The notes: generated from the sequence alone by a model not told the origin. A stretch of 64,000 nucleotides of DNA from Streptococcaceae bacterium (GCA_902363395.1 CABIZZ010000002.1:124001-188000); one strand, 5' to 3'; counted from the first letter of the stretch, positions 1 to 9,371 are shown. Made by a program: numbers and translations.

Positions 1-7
1 ATCTGCC

Positions 8-16
8 CCCTCCTTT
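8..16 (-). promoter_or_regulatory. Ribosome binding site of a divergent gene outside the window
   Basis: Read on the minus strand this is a strong GGAGG Shine-Dalgarno sequence about 8 nt before the window edge. A gene therefore starts just left of position 1, divergent from the metal regulator. Its product cannot be seen. Confidence 0.5.
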
Positions 17-142
17 CCATATTGTTTTCGGTTTATGCTTCTATACTATCATCTTTCGCCCTCCCAGACAATTCCTATCCACTGGCCAAGCCATTTTGCG
101 CTTTTTTTGATATACTAGAAGGAGCGAAGAAAAGAGGACCCT

Positions 143-796
143 ATGACACCAAATAAAGAAGATTACCTCAAGTGCATCTATGAAATCGGCACGCAACATG
201 AAAAAATTAGTAACAAAGAGATTGCGGCCCGGATGCAGGTTTCGCCTCCAGCCGTGACTGAGATGGTCAAGCGAATGATCTCGGAGAATCTCCTCATCAA
301 GGATAAGACCCACGGCTATCTGCTTACCGAGCTCGGCCTTCAAACAGTTTCCGATCTCTTTCGCAAGCACCGATTGATTGAAGTGTTCTTGCTCAAAAAA
401 CTGGGCTATACAACTGAAGAAGTCCATGAAGAGGCTGAGGTGCTCGAGCATACTGTCTCCGACCGCTTTATCGATAAACTTGACCAGATGTTAGACACTC
501 CTAGGACCTGCCCCCACGGAGGAACTATTCCACCTAAAGGACAACTCCTCATCGAGGCTTACCAGGACCGTTTGAGTGATGTCAGCGAACTGGGAACCTA
601 TCGTTTGCGAAGAGTCCAGGATAGCTTTGAATTGCTGAATTTTTTAGACCAGATCCAACTGACCATTGGAGATGACATTCTCTTCAAAGGATACGACGAT
701 TACACTGGCCTCTATAAGCTCCAGATTAAAGACCAAGACATCCAGATCAATCATCTGATTGCCCAACAACTTTACATAGAAAAACATGCCCTCTGA
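143..796 (+). CDS. scaR: Metal-dependent transcriptional regulator, DtxR/MntR family
   Basis: A 217-residue cytosolic repressor of the DtxR/MntR family. Homologs in streptococci (ScaR, SloR, MtsR, PsaR) bind Mn(II) and then repress manganese transport and adhesin genes. The N-terminus MTPNKEDYLKCIYEIG is the signature of this family. The winged helix covers about residues 1-70 (NKEIAARMQVSPPAVTEMVK is the recognition region), the metal-binding and dimer domain runs to about 140 (HRLIEVFLL, EHTVSD, CPHGGTIP), and a FeoA/SH3-like tail follows. The start has a GAGG ribosome site 7 nt upstream. It stands alone here, divergent from a gene off the left edge. The family call is firm; the symbol is by resemblance to the S. 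gordonii protein. Confidence 0.9.
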   Translation: MTPNKEDYLKCIYEIGTQHEKISNKEIAARMQVSPPAVTEMVKRMISENLLIKDKTHGYLLTELGLQTVSDLFRKHRLIEVFLLKKLGYTTEEVHEEAEVLEHTVSDRFIDKLDQMLDTPRTCPHGGTIPPKGQLLIEAYQDRLSDVSELGTYRLRRVQDSFELLNFLDQIQLTIGDDILFKGYDDYTGLYKLQIKDQDIQINHLIAQQLYIEKHAL

Positions 797-832
797 TTAA
801 GAGCATGTCAGATTGAAGAAATAGTATTCCTA

Positions 833-970
833 GAAACTTTCCTTAGGTGAGTACGGACGTCAGCGAACTTCTACGAAGTTCCATGACTTAGTTTTGAACC
901 TAAGGTTTCAAAACTCCCAAGTGCTTGAAACAACAATGTTTCAAGCATTTTTCTCACGGCGGAAAGTTTC
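833..970. repeat. Cloverleaf-like nested inverted repeat
   Basis: Outer arms GAAACTTTCC (833-842) and GGAAAGTTTC (961-970) are perfect complements. They enclose three further inverted repeats: GAACTTC/GAAGTTC (865-881), GTTTTGAA/TTTCAAAAC (891-913) and TGCTTGAAAC/GTTTCAAGCA (922-947). The third is followed by TTTTTC and can act as a terminator for the regulator gene. The whole would fold as a four-way junction. Nothing coding was seen in the 797-1095 gap. Confidence 0.6.
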
Positions 971-1060
971 GGATTTACTTCGACAACTCAAAGTAATATA
1001 AGGATTTTTTTGAAAAGTTATCCAGCTATCCTAAGTAAAAAGTAATTTGTCTACATTCAA

Positions 1061-1092
1061 ACATGCCCTTTAATGAAGAGCATGTTTTTTTC
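1061..1092 (+). terminator. Rho-independent terminator
   Basis: Stem ACATGC/GCATGT with a second paired segment and a run of T on the plus strand. A similar sequence lies at 784-810, overlapping the stop of the metal regulator, so the two flank the nested inverted repeat as near-direct repeats. Confidence 0.6.
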
Positions 1093-1095
1093 TTT

Positions 1096-1539
1096 CTATG
1101 GATTTTTCGTATCGAGGATGATGGTCACTGGCCCATCATTGATGAGTTCGATTGCCATATCTGCAGCGAAGACCCCTCGTTTGACAGGGACTTCCTTTTC
1201 TAACAAATCATTGAAGTCATCGTAGAGCCGGCTGGCCATCTCTGGATTGGCTGCCCCAATAAAGGCTGGACGATTGCCTTTTTTTGTCTGGGCAAAGAGG
1301 GTAAATTGAGAAATCGAGAGGATTTCTCCTTGAATATCCTTAACAGATAAGTTCATCTTCCCTTCTTCATCCGAGAAGATCCGCATTTGCGTGACCTTTC
1401 GTACTGCGTATTCCAGGTCCTTCTGGTCATCCTCAGGCCCCACTCCCACTAAGAGCAGAAGCCCATCCCGAATCTGACTATAGACTTGACCATCAATAGA
1501 AACCGAGGCCCTTTTAACCCGTTGAATTACTAATTTCAT
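1096..1539 (-). CDS. dtd: D-aminoacyl-tRNA deacylase
   Basis: Dtd hydrolyses D-amino acids wrongly attached to tRNA, and glycine from tRNA-Ala, as a cytosolic homodimer. The 147-residue length is normal. The two active-site motifs are present: SQFTL near residue 77 and the NDGPVT motif near residue 133. The protein begins [13 protein letters not shown], typical of the family. It lies downstream of rel on the same strand, as in other streptococci, but here a 345-bp stretch with two repeat copies separates the two genes, so it may have its own promoter. Confidence 0.95.
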   Translation of the reverse strand: MKLVIQRVKRASVSIDGQVYSQIRDGLLLLVGVGPEDDQKDLEYAVRKVTQMRIFSDEEGKMNLSVKDIQGEILSISQFTLFAQTKKGNRPAFIGAANPEMASRLYDDFNDLLEKEVPVKRGVFAADMAIELINDGPVTIILDTKNP

Positions 1540-1582
1540 CTTATTATCCTATTTAAACAATCTATTAAGCATTCACTGCTAC

Positions 1583-1700
1583 CTTCAAAGAAAATCGACA
1601 TCAGACAAGGCAGTGAGACGCAGGCAGACTATCCGAAAACCAAAGGCTGTTCAGTTGCTTTTAGGGCAAGGCAACGAGGCGAGCTACCAAGCAATAAAAG
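1583..1700. repeat. Intergenic direct repeat, copy 1
   Basis: A 118-bp sequence beginning CTTCAAAGAAAATCGACATC and ending in GCAATAAAAG. It is almost identical to the copy at 1723-1868 but lacks about 28 bp near its right end. It resembles the small non-coding repeats common between streptococcal genes. Confidence 0.75.
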
Positions 1701-1722
1701 AATTCTAACCACACTCCACAAT

Positions 1723-1868
1723 CTTCAAAGAAAATCGACATCAGACAAGGCAGTGAGACGCAGGCAGACTATCCGAAAACCAAAGGCTGTTCAGTTGCTT
1801 TTAGGGCAAGGCAGCGAGACGAAGACAGTACTGAAGTACGGCGAGGCGAGCTAACGAAGCAATAAAAG
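1723..1868. repeat. Intergenic direct repeat, copy 2
   Basis: A 146-bp second copy of the repeat at 1583-1700. It holds an extra segment with GACAGTACTGAAGTACGG near the right end. Both copies lie in the gap between dtd and rel and contain no reading frame of note. Confidence 0.75.
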
Positions 1869-1884
1869 ATAACTGAGCAGCCGA

Positions 1885-4104
1885 CTAGCCGTTGGTACGC
1901 TTAACAGAGTACACCTCCGGCACACTCTTAATCTTATCCACAACCGTTGTCAACATAGACAGGTTTGGAATCCCGAAGGAAATGTGGATATTGGCAAATT
2001 TCATATCTTTGGTTGGTTGGGCATTGACGGTTGAGATCATCTTAGCCGTGTTGGAGAGGACTTGAAGGACATCGTTGAGGAGGCCTGCACGGTTGAGGCC
2101 GTAAATATCGATATGGGCGATGTAGTCCTTGGTCGTGTTATTGTCTTCCCACTCGACGTCGATCAAACGTTGCTCGTAGTTGTCTTGAGCCCGTAGGTTC
2201 ATACAGTCTTGACGGTGGATGGCAACCCCACGTCCTTTGGTAATGTAGCCGACAATTGTATCTCCTGGCACGGGATTGCAACACTTGGCAATCCGGATCA
2301 AGAGACCAGAAGCCCCTTGGATGACCACGCCACCTTCGTGACGGACCTTGAGGGTATCTTTTTTATTTTCAACCTTGACTTCGCCACCCTTGACCAGCTC
2401 TTCTGCTTCCGCGCGCGCCTTGGCTTTTTCCTCTTCGCGGCGCTCTTCTTCCGTCAAACGGTTAAAGACAGAGATGGCTCCGACTTCTCCAAAACCGATG
2501 GCCGCAAACAAGGCCTCTTCGGTCTTGTAGCTGGTCTTTTGCAAGACCTTGTCCATGTGCTTCTTGTCCATGAACTTGTTGGCAATCATATCATGCTCAT
2601 GGAATTGAGCCATGAGCAACTCTCGTCCACGGTTGATCGAGAGTTCCTTGTCTTGGTTCTTAAAGAATTGGCGGATCTTATTACGCGCCTTGCTAGTCTT
2701 GACGATATTGAGCCAGTCACGACTTGGACCAAAGGAGTTGGCATTGGTGATAATCTCCACCTGATCCCCTGTCCGTAGCTTAGTATTGAGAGGCACCATC
2801 CGGCCATTGACCTTGGCTCCGACAGCCTTTTCCCCTACCTTGGTATGGATCTCATAGGCAAAATCGATCGGTCCAGAATCCTTTGGAAGGGAACGGACAG
2901 TTCCATCTGGGGTAAAGACATAAATCTCTTCAGCCAGATAGTTTTCCTTGACCGTATCGACAAATTCCTTGGCATCATCCGCCTGGTCTTGGAGTTCCAT
3001 CATCTCCTTGATCCAGTTCATCCCAATAGCTGATTCTTTGCTGTTGACTTGGCCCTTGATCCCTTTCTTATAGGCCCAGTGGGCCGCAACCCCGTACTCA
3101 GCAACTTCGTGCATTTCCTTGGTACGGATCTGGAACTCGATGGGACCTTTTGGACCGTAGACAGTGGTATGGATTGACTGGTAACCATTGGCCTTACGGT
3201 TGGCGATGTAGTCCTTGAAGCGACCTGGCATGGGCTTCCAAAGCTCATGAATATAACCCAGCATGGCATAGACGTCACTTGGTGACTCTAGGATACAGCG
3301 GATGGCAATCAAATCGTAGATTTCATCGAAGCGCTTCTTCTTATCCTGCATCTTGCGGTAGATGGAGTAGATATGCTTAGGACGACCATAGATTTTCCCA
3401 TAGAGGTGGCGTTCTGCCGCATAGGACTCGATCTTTTGGACGACTTCTTCTACCAAGGCTTCCCGCTCGCGTCGCTTCTCCTTCATCATATGGGAAATCT
3501 TGTAAAACTCGACCTCGTTGAGATAACGGAAGGATAGGTCTTCCAATTCCCACTTGACGCTGGAAATCCCGAGACGGTGGGCTAGCGGTGCATATATTTC
3601 CATGGTTTCTTGGGAAATCCGCTCTTGCTTGTCCTTGCGCAAATGCTTCAAAGTCCGCATGTTGTGCAGGCGGTCTGCTAGCTTGACCAAGATGACACGG
3701 ATGTCTTGAGACATGGCCATGAGCATCTTGCGGTGGTTCTCTGCCAACTGCTCTTCATGGGACTTGTATTTGACCTTCCCGAGCTTGGTCACTCCATCGA
3801 CAATCACTCGGACATCATGTCCAAATTCGCGCTCTAGATCATCTAGAGTCGCGTCTGTATCCTCGACAACGTCGTGCAAAAAACCACAGGCAACGGTCAC
3901 AGCATCCAACTTCAATTTTGCCAAAATGCCGGCAACTTGAATAGGGTGGATGATATAGGGTTCACCTGATTTACGGAATTGCCCACTATGGCAGTCGACC
4001 GCATAAAGGAGAGCTTTTTCTACAAATGCAACATCCTCTCCCGACAAGTATTTTTTGGTAAGGGCAATAACCTGGCCCCCTGTTAAAGGTTCTTCTTTCG
4101 GCAT
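1885..4104 (-). CDS. rel: Bifunctional (p)ppGpp synthetase/hydrolase
   Basis: The long RelA/SpoT homolog that makes and degrades (p)ppGpp in the stringent response. At 739 residues it has the full layout. The HD hydrolase domain holds HDVVEDT (about residues 77-83). The synthetase domain carries GYQSIHTTV and EFQIRT. A TGS domain follows (VFTPDGTVRSLPKDSGP, about 396). Then comes a conserved-cysteine region (RIAKCCNPVPGD) and a C-terminal ACT domain. Key catalytic motifs of both activities look intact, so it should be bifunctional. A GGAG site precedes the ATG. Dtd follows after a repeat-filled gap. Confidence 0.97.
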   Translation of the reverse strand: MPKEEPLTGGQVIALTKKYLSGEDVAFVEKALLYAVDCHSGQFRKSGEPYIIHPIQVAGILAKLKLDAVTVACGFLHDVVEDTDATLDDLEREFGHDVRVIVDGVTKLGKVKYKSHEEQLAENHRKMLMAMSQDIRVILVKLADRLHNMRTLKHLRKDKQERISQETMEIYAPLAHRLGISSVKWELEDLSFRYLNEVEFYKISHMMKEKRREREALVEEVVQKIESYAAERHLYGKIYGRPKHIYSIYRKMQDKKKRFDEIYDLIAIRCILESPSDVYAMLGYIHELWKPMPGRFKDYIANRKANGYQSIHTTVYGPKGPIEFQIRTKEMHEVAEYGVAAHWAYKKGIKGQVNSKESAIGMNWIKEMMELQDQADDAKEFVDTVKENYLAEEIYVFTPDGTVRSLPKDSGPIDFAYEIHTKVGEKAVGAKVNGRMVPLNTKLRTGDQVEIITNANSFGPSRDWLNIVKTSKARNKIRQFFKNQDKELSINRGRELLMAQFHEHDMIANKFMDKKHMDKVLQKTSYKTEEALFAAIGFGEVGAISVFNRLTEEERREEEKAKARAEAEELVKGGEVKVENKKDTLKVRHEGGVVIQGASGLLIRIAKCCNPVPGDTIVGYITKGRGVAIHRQDCMNLRAQDNYEQRLIDVEWEDNNTTKDYIAHIDIYGLNRAGLLNDVLQVLSNTAKMISTVNAQPTKDMKFANIHISFGIPNLSMLTTVVDKIKSVPEVYSVKRTNG

Positions 4105-4329
4105 CTAGTTTTCTCCACTTTCTTGCCTTCTATTCTATCACTTTTAGCTCTATATGAAAACTAGTCCGATTGACTTTCATGCTATTTGAAGAGCTTTCCA
4201 GCACTATCAGCCAGAAATCCCGAACGTAGGTTCCCTTTTTATACAAATACTCCATTTTTTATAAAAAATTCATTAATTTGTAATATATAGAAAATAATAA
4301 AACGAATAAATTCTGAACAAAATAAGATA

Positions 4330-4367
4330 TAAAAGAAACGCGTGAAGGTCTACCTTCACGCGTTTTT
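4330..4367 (-). terminator. Terminator overlapping the rsmE stop codon
   Basis: A perfect 14-bp stem, AAACGCGTGAAGGT paired with ACCTTCACGCGTTT, with a 2-nt loop and a following T-rich stretch on the minus strand. The rsmE stop codon (4356-4358) lies inside the stem. The rest of the gap to rel (4105-4330) is AT-rich with no gene seen. Confidence 0.8.
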
Positions 4368-5105
4368 CATTAATTCCGTGACAACACTCACTGCACTAAG
4401 GGCATAGAGTGGGGCGGTTTCTGCACGGAGAATCCGAGGGCCAAGGCCTGCAAGGACTGCTCCTTTAGCTGTAAAACTTTCAATTTCAGCAGGTGAGAGA
4501 CCTCCTTCTGGACCAAAGATAAAGAGAACCTTGCTCCCTTTTTCAAGACCACTTACAGCTTGTACAAGAGCAGCGCTTTCGCCTTCTTTGGCAGACTCTT
4601 CATAGGCCACCACGATGCGATCAAACTGGTCGAGTTGGGCTAGAAAATCTGCCTTTTTCTCAAAAAGGGTAATGCTCGGGACATGATTCCGCTTGCTTTG
4701 CTCTGCTGCTCCAAGGGCGATTTTTTCTAACTTCTCAACCTTTTTGCCCAATTTCTTGCCATCCCATTTTGCAACGGACCAGTCTGCAGGGAAGGCCCAG
4801 ATCTGGCTAGCACCGAGTTCGGTTACTTTCTGAGAGATGAACTCCAGCTTATCTCCCTTGGGAAAACCTGATGCGATGGTCACTTGAACTGGCAGTTCCA
4901 CATTGTCTGCTAATTCCTCAATCAGCTCCAACTGACGGGCTTCTACATCGACCACGCGCGCCAAACGCTTGATGCCATCATCAAAAACTAAAGTAACTTC
5001 GTCATCCTCCTTCAAGCGCATAACCTGAAACATGTGCTTGCTGGCTTCCTTGTCCTCGATAGTGACAGGTGATGTGGCAAGACCTTTTACAAAATACTGC
5101 TGCAT
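4356..5105 (-). CDS. rsmE: 16S rRNA (uracil-1498-N3)-methyltransferase
   Basis: RsmE methylates U1498 of 16S rRNA using S-adenosylmethionine. It is a SPOUT-class enzyme with an N-terminal PUA-like domain and a C-terminal knotted domain. The knot motifs FGPEGGLSPAEIE and LGPRILRAETA are clear in the last 60 residues. The ATG at 5105 (MQQYFVKG) has a GGAGG site 5 nt upstream; a TTG 12 nt further out is less likely. It starts 1 nt after the prmA stop, so the two are translationally coupled. The usual length of about 250 residues is kept. Confidence 0.95.
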   Translation of the reverse strand: MQQYFVKGLATSPVTIEDKEASKHMFQVMRLKEDDEVTLVFDDGIKRLARVVDVEARQLELIEELADNVELPVQVTIASGFPKGDKLEFISQKVTELGASQIWAFPADWSVAKWDGKKLGKKVEKLEKIALGAAEQSKRNHVPSITLFEKKADFLAQLDQFDRIVVAYEESAKEGESAALVQAVSGLEKGSKVLFIFGPEGGLSPAEIESFTAKGAVLAGLGPRILRAETAPLYALSAVSVVTELMKNA

Positions 5106-5106
5106 G

Positions 5107-6057
5107 CTAGCCTCCAATCACACCGGAGACATCCTTGGTCTTCTTGAAGACGCAGGCATTCCATTCCCCTTGGATCATGTGGGTCTCAAGGAAAAATCCA
5201 GCTGACTCAGCCGACTCACGCACCATGTCCCACTTGTCCTTGATAATGCCACTCATGATCAGATAGCCTTCATCCTTGACCAAGCGATAAGCATCGTCCG
5301 TCAGATGGATCAGGATATCCGCCAAGATGTTGGCCACGATAACATCTGCTTCAATCTCCACGCCCTTGAGCAAATCACCTGGGGCCACATGGATGTTTTT
5401 CATGCCAGGATTGAGCTCAATATTTTCCTGAGCGACACGAACCGCTACATCATCCAAGTCATAGGCAAAGATTTCCTTAGCGCCAAGAAGCGAGCTAGCA
5501 ATGGAAAGGACACCTGAACCTGTCCCTACATCTAATACCGTTTCCCCACCACGAAGAACCTGCTCCAAGGCAAAGAGGCTCATCTTGGTCGTCGGGTGGG
5601 TCCCTGTCCCAAAGGCCATACCAGGATCTAGCTTGATAATCTTTTCTCCAGCCGTCGCCTCATAGTCCGTCCATGACGGCACGATGGTTAGGTCATGAGT
5701 GATACGAGCTGGTTCATAGTATTTCTTCCAGTTGTCGGCCCAGTCTTCCTCAGCCAAGGCAGTCGTGCCCATCTTGACCTCTCCTAGATCCATAAAATCC
5801 GTCAATTCTGCTAAGCGAGCCTGCAAGTCCGCTTCAACCGCTGCTACATCAACCGTTTCCGGGTAGTAGGCCGTCACCACGATTTCTTCTTGTTGCTCGA
5901 CATCAGGAAAAATCTCACCAAAGCGGTCGACATTTCCCACATAGTCCATGCTGTCTTCGATTGCGACCCCTTGGGCACCTAACTCGATCAAGAGATTAGA
6001 AACTAGTTCCTCTCCCTCACGCTTCACTGTAACTTTTAACTCTTGCCATGTTTCCAT
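5107..6057 (-). CDS. prmA: Ribosomal protein L11 methyltransferase
   Basis: PrmA trimethylates lysines of ribosomal protein L11. It has an N-terminal substrate-recognition domain and a Rossmann methyltransferase domain. The latter shows [15 protein letters not shown], then the SAM-binding [14 protein letters not shown] and the catalytic-region VANILADIL. The ATG at 6057 (METWQELKV) gives 316 residues, normal for the family. A GTG 27 nt upstream has no ribosome site. prmA and rsmE form the usual two-gene operon. Confidence 0.95.
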   Translation of the reverse strand: METWQELKVTVKREGEELVSNLLIELGAQGVAIEDSMDYVGNVDRFGEIFPDVEQQEEIVVTAYYPETVDVAAVEADLQARLAELTDFMDLGEVKMGTTALAEEDWADNWKKYYEPARITHDLTIVPSWTDYEATAGEKIIKLDPGMAFGTGTHPTTKMSLFALEQVLRGGETVLDVGTGSGVLSIASSLLGAKEIFAYDLDDVAVRVAQENIELNPGMKNIHVAPGDLLKGVEIEADVIVANILADILIHLTDDAYRLVKDEGYLIMSGIIKDKWDMVRESAESAGFFLETHMIQGEWNACVFKKTKDVSGVIGG

Positions 6058-6194
6058 AATTAAGATACCAAGCCCATCAAACACAAAGCCAAAATAGGAA
6101 ACTCTCTGAAGATACTTGTGTCTAAGAGAAGTTTATCTTTTTGGCACAGTGTTTAGGGCGGGTTCAGTTTAGAAATTTAACCGAACCATCCTTT

Positions 6195-6668
6195 CTATTT
6201 CTCTATCAATTTTTTCATGTAGACCATATCCATGCCTTCTTTTTCAGGCTCGATATGGGTTTGATGGTAACCATTCTTCTCGTAGAACGCGACCATGCCT
6301 GCATCCTGTAACACCGTACACAAATCCCATTGTGTGATAGTTGGAAATTCCTTTTCCAGCAATTCCAATCCCTCAGAACCATACCCCTTTCCTTGATACG
6401 GAGGCAAAATCGCTGCCGTTCCCAACCAAGCTTTCGTTAACTCTTCATTGGTCTGAATTCGTAAAAAACCTATCTTTTCTTCATCTTTTTTCACAAAGTA
6501 GTAATAGCTATTGGGACGCTCGACTAGTTTCCATTTAATTCGCTCGCGATCTTCTAGATAGGGATCATATTCATCTTGGTATTTGTCATAAACTGCTTTA
6601 AAACTAGCTCTTTGAATGGCAATAATGGTTTCTAAATCCTCTGCTCCTGCTCGTTCAAGTGTTATCAT
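6195..6668 (-). CDS. GNAT-family acetyltransferase
   Basis: A 157-residue protein with the GNAT fold, which transfers an acetyl group from acetyl-CoA to an amine. The acetyl-CoA loop is LPPYQGKGYGSEGLELLEKE (about residues 89-108), matching the Q/RxxGxG/A motif, and FYEKNGYHQ near the C-terminus is the usual last strand. The substrate is not evident. It overlaps the upstream Nudix gene by 4 nt and so is coupled to it. A hairpin lies downstream at 6154-6187 but has no U-tract. Confidence 0.85.
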   Translation of the reverse strand: MITLERAGAEDLETIIAIQRASFKAVYDKYQDEYDPYLEDRERIKWKLVERPNSYYYFVKKDEEKIGFLRIQTNEELTKAWLGTAAILPPYQGKGYGSEGLELLEKEFPTITQWDLCTVLQDAGMVAFYEKNGYHQTHIEPEKEGMDMVYMKKLIEK

Positions 6669-7099
6669 AAACTTTTCTCCACATAATCTCTCACTCGTTC
6701 TTGTAATTGGGGAACAACTCGATCTGAAGTTAAAAACTCTTCAAGGCTTACTAACTTATAGCCCTGTCCTTCATCTCCAAAGGTGATACTGTCAAACTGA
6801 TCCTGACTTAACTGACCAACCATAAAGACAGACTGCCGACCTTCATAGAGCATGCTGGGATAGACCTTACTCCAGAGCAGGCAATCTTCGGTCAAATGAA
6901 TGCCTAGTTCCTCATAAACTTCACGCGCTACACACTCAAAAGGACTCTCGTCCCCTTCGCGGGCACCTCCTGGTAACTCCCACAGATTAGGCCAAGGAAT
7001 GGTTGGTCTGTCATCGCGTAAGATGGTCAAAATTTGCCCATCACAAATCAAAGCAATCTTACAACCCGTAAAATCCAAGTGTTTATCCAATAATTCCAT
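6665..7099 (-). CDS. Nudix hydrolase
   Basis: A 144-residue Nudix protein, expected to split a nucleoside diphosphate linked to another moiety. The Nudix box begins GGAREGDESPFECVAREVYE and continues EELGI, with the G-x5-E-x7-RE-x2-EExG pattern complete, about residues 44-67. The preceding PWPNLWELPGG is typical of the MutT/ADP-sugar branch. The substrate cannot be read from sequence. It overlaps the acetyltransferase gene, so the two form a small operon. Confidence 0.88.
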   Translation of the reverse strand: MELLDKHLDFTGCKIALICDGQILTILRDDRPTIPWPNLWELPGGAREGDESPFECVAREVYEELGIHLTEDCLLWSKVYPSMLYEGRQSVFMVGQLSQDQFDSITFGDEGQGYKLVSLEEFLTSDRVVPQLQERVRDYVEKSL

Positions 7100-7128
7100 G
7101 ATGATGACCTTTTCTTATCATAACCTAG

Positions 7129-7671
7129 CTAGCCTTCTTCAATCACCTTTTGGCACTCTGCATCCCAGTACGCCTGCCATCTGCCATGTTTTTTAGCAAA
7201 ATAAACCGTAAACTCATCATTTACATAATCTGCAACATAGCGAAGATTAGGAGGATTTTCATCAAAACTTAATATCCAAGGATGGAAGTAAAAGGTTTTC
7301 TCCCACCTTTTCTGAGTATAGCCGAGATTCTTGGCAAACTGAGGGATAGGTTGTTGCAACTCGCTTTCCAAATGAGACTGAATGGCATTGTCAAAACTAT
7401 TCAAACGAGCTAATAGTTGCTTAAACTGATCTTCCTCCTCAGTTTTGAAATCACCTATGAACTCAAATTCTGCAAAGTCTATAGAAAATTCAAATAATGT
7501 GATTTTACCATCCTCAACATAGTGCCCATCTTCATCAACACAACAACGAGTTCCTGACTGCAATACTCGCTCAAAATCTAAATCCGCAAAGCGATTGCGG
7601 GGAAGGATTGACTCACGTTCTTGAGATTTTTGGGATTTTTTACTAAATAACCGCTTAAATTTCTGAAGCAT
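7129..7671 (-). CDS. Hypothetical protein, 180 residues
   Basis: Not recognised. The first 25 residues are basic (MLQKFKRLFSKKSQKSQ), followed by an acidic soluble body with aromatic-rich segments (FYFHPWILSFDENPP, EFTVYFAKKHGRWQAYWD). No membrane segment or signal peptide is seen. A GGGAG ribosome site lies 8 nt before the ATG. It sits between the Nudix gene and the membrane protease on the same strand. An immunity-like or enzyme-accessory role cannot be distinguished. Confidence 0.6.
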   Translation of the reverse strand: MLQKFKRLFSKKSQKSQERESILPRNRFADLDFERVLQSGTRCCVDEDGHYVEDGKITLFEFSIDFAEFEFIGDFKTEEEDQFKQLLARLNSFDNAIQSHLESELQQPIPQFAKNLGYTQKRWEKTFYFHPWILSFDENPPNLRYVADYVNDEFTVYFAKKHGRWQAYWDAECQKVIEEG

Positions 7672-7694
7672 CGGACAGCTCCCTTTCCTATTTC

Positions 7695-8768
7695 TCAGCT
7701 CACCTGAGTCTCTTCTTCCTGTATGGCTTGTTCCAACTCATCTAACCACTGCTGGTAATAGGCTTTCTCATCCCGCAGCATGCGACTCACATCCATCTTC
7801 TGTCTGGCAAGCTTGATCGCCTTGTGTGTCTGGGCCAAATCTTTCTTGACCTTAAATTGATACCAGGCTTGGACCGCCTGTATATTGGTCAATTTCATCG
7901 ATAAAAAAGACTTAACTCGTCGAATGGTCGCGTATTCCTCTGCTTTCTCATCATTTCCTTCCAGCAAGGCGATATGCAGTAGGGATAACTGGGCGGCCGT
8001 TTGAATCATCGGGTTATCTGCCCTCTCCAGTAAAGCCTGAAACTGCTCTTTAGCCGCCTCACGATTGCCCTCTAGGATGTAGACTTCTCCCTGAAGGGCT
8101 AAGACCCCCTCCACAAAGCCTCCTTTGGCCTCCTCAGGAACAGGTCCAACAAAGTCTTTTAGATCGTAGTCTTCTGGCGCTAACAGGGTCAGAGCAGAAT
8201 GGCGCAGTCCTAGATAAGCATAGGTTACATTTTCAGGATGGCGCATCAATTCTAAAATTTTAGCTCCATCTGTAATCCCAAGGGGGAGAGCATTGGCCAA
8301 AATGAAGGAGAGATTGAGACAAATCCAAGTGCCTGCAAAATACCAACTCTGTGTCAGAACTCCAAAGAGGATGGATACGATAAGTAAAGTCAAATGAACC
8401 AGCAAACCACCGGAGAGCATCAAGATCATTCGTTGGTCACTTTCATCCTCTTTTAGTCCAATATACTGGGCGCCGACATTTTTCAGAACGGCCGTGCGAC
8501 TAAGACGAAACTTCCCTGCTTTTTTAGTCAGGAGAAAACTTCCCAAGCCTAAAGCGACGAGCCGATAGCCCGTCAGATAGCCACAAAAAGCATGCCCCAG
8601 TTCATGGAGAATGAAAATGAGATACATGCTAGAAAAAGTGAAGAGATACCCCGGTACAAAAACTAGTTGAAAGCCTAAGTCCGTAAAGGCGATCGTCCCC
8701 AAGGCAAAAGCCCCCATCAAGAGAAGAAAGGACAGTCCGTAAACCAGGTAGGTCCCAATTTTTTTCAT
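7695..8768 (-). CDS. M50-type membrane metalloprotease homolog
   Basis: A multi-spanning membrane protein with the zinc-protease motif HELGHAFCGYLTGYR about residue 55, as in site-2 proteases of family M50. A second site-2 element may be the NALPLGITDGAKI segment (about 155-170), where D would be the third zinc ligand. The C-terminal third is soluble and helical with TPR-like repeats. The ATG at 8768 has a GGGAG site; a GTG 12 nt upstream is inside that site. Substrate unknown. It forms a run with the DUF3013 gene upstream. Confidence 0.75.
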   Translation of the reverse strand: MKKIGTYLVYGLSFLLLMGAFALGTIAFTDLGFQLVFVPGYLFTFSSMYLIFILHELGHAFCGYLTGYRLVALGLGSFLLTKKAGKFRLSRTAVLKNVGAQYIGLKEDESDQRMILMLSGGLLVHLTLLIVSILFGVLTQSWYFAGTWICLNLSFILANALPLGITDGAKILELMRHPENVTYAYLGLRHSALTLLAPEDYDLKDFVGPVPEEAKGGFVEGVLALQGEVYILEGNREAAKEQFQALLERADNPMIQTAAQLSLLHIALLEGNDEKAEEYATIRRVKSFLSMKLTNIQAVQAWYQFKVKKDLAQTHKAIKLARQKMDVSRMLRDEKAYYQQWLDELEQAIQEEETQVS

Positions 8769-8786
8769 TGACTCTCCCACTTGTTT

Positions 8787-9257
8787 CTAATATCTCGGAT
8801 AAGGGTAAAAGGTGCTTTCTTCCAGGCCGACTTTGCCTTCTTCAAAGACTTCTTGGTTCCAGACGATCTCAAAGCTCTCTGCTTCTTCGTCTGCTAAGAA
8901 ATCCATGAGGTCATCCAAGGCTAGCTCGGCTGTATCCTTTAGGAAGGTCGCAAAATAAGCTAGAAACTCCCGAGACAAGCCTTTTTTCGGCTCATAAGGA
9001 ATCGCCGTTAAATAGGCATCTTCTTCCACATGCGACTTGGCTGGATTGTAGAAGATGACGGCTTCTTCAAAGAAGATATCCTCGTCAGACTCTTCCCCCG
9101 ACTCATCGACCAAGGCAACTCCTCCCGTGTTTTGCACTTCCAAGAGAAAAGCCACTTCTACCGCATGATTTTTCTTATCCCAATTGATCTCAAAATCAAA
9201 GGGAAAGACCTTTTCCATTTCCTCTTCTAAAACATCCAAAAATCCATATTTAGACAT
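8787..9257 (-). CDS. DUF3013 family protein
   Basis: A 156-residue acidic soluble protein of the streptococcal DUF3013 family, recognised by the start KYGFLDVLEEEMEKVFPF and the motif NWDKKNHAVEVAFLLE. Function is not known. It lies 18 nt upstream of the M50-type gene and is divergent from rarA, with the rarA promoter region in the 114-bp gap (a TACAAT -10-like box near 9298). Confidence 0.8.
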   Translation of the reverse strand: MSKYGFLDVLEEEMEKVFPFDFEINWDKKNHAVEVAFLLEVQNTGGVALVDESGEESDEDIFFEEAVIFYNPAKSHVEEDAYLTAIPYEPKKGLSREFLAYFATFLKDTAELALDDLMDFLADEEAESFEIVWNQEVFEEGKVGLEESTFYPYPRY

Positions 9258-9371
9258 CGTGTCCTCTTTCTAATTTCCCACTCTTAGAGCGGAATATGAT
9301 ACAATAGTTACTACAATCTTACCATAAAAACTGCCTCTTTTAAAGGAGACAAAGCTAGAAAGGAGACCCTC

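Noticed and set aside
2209-2778. 189-codon frame antisense to rel
   Set aside because: Fully inside the well-supported rel gene in the opposite strand; no independent start signals.
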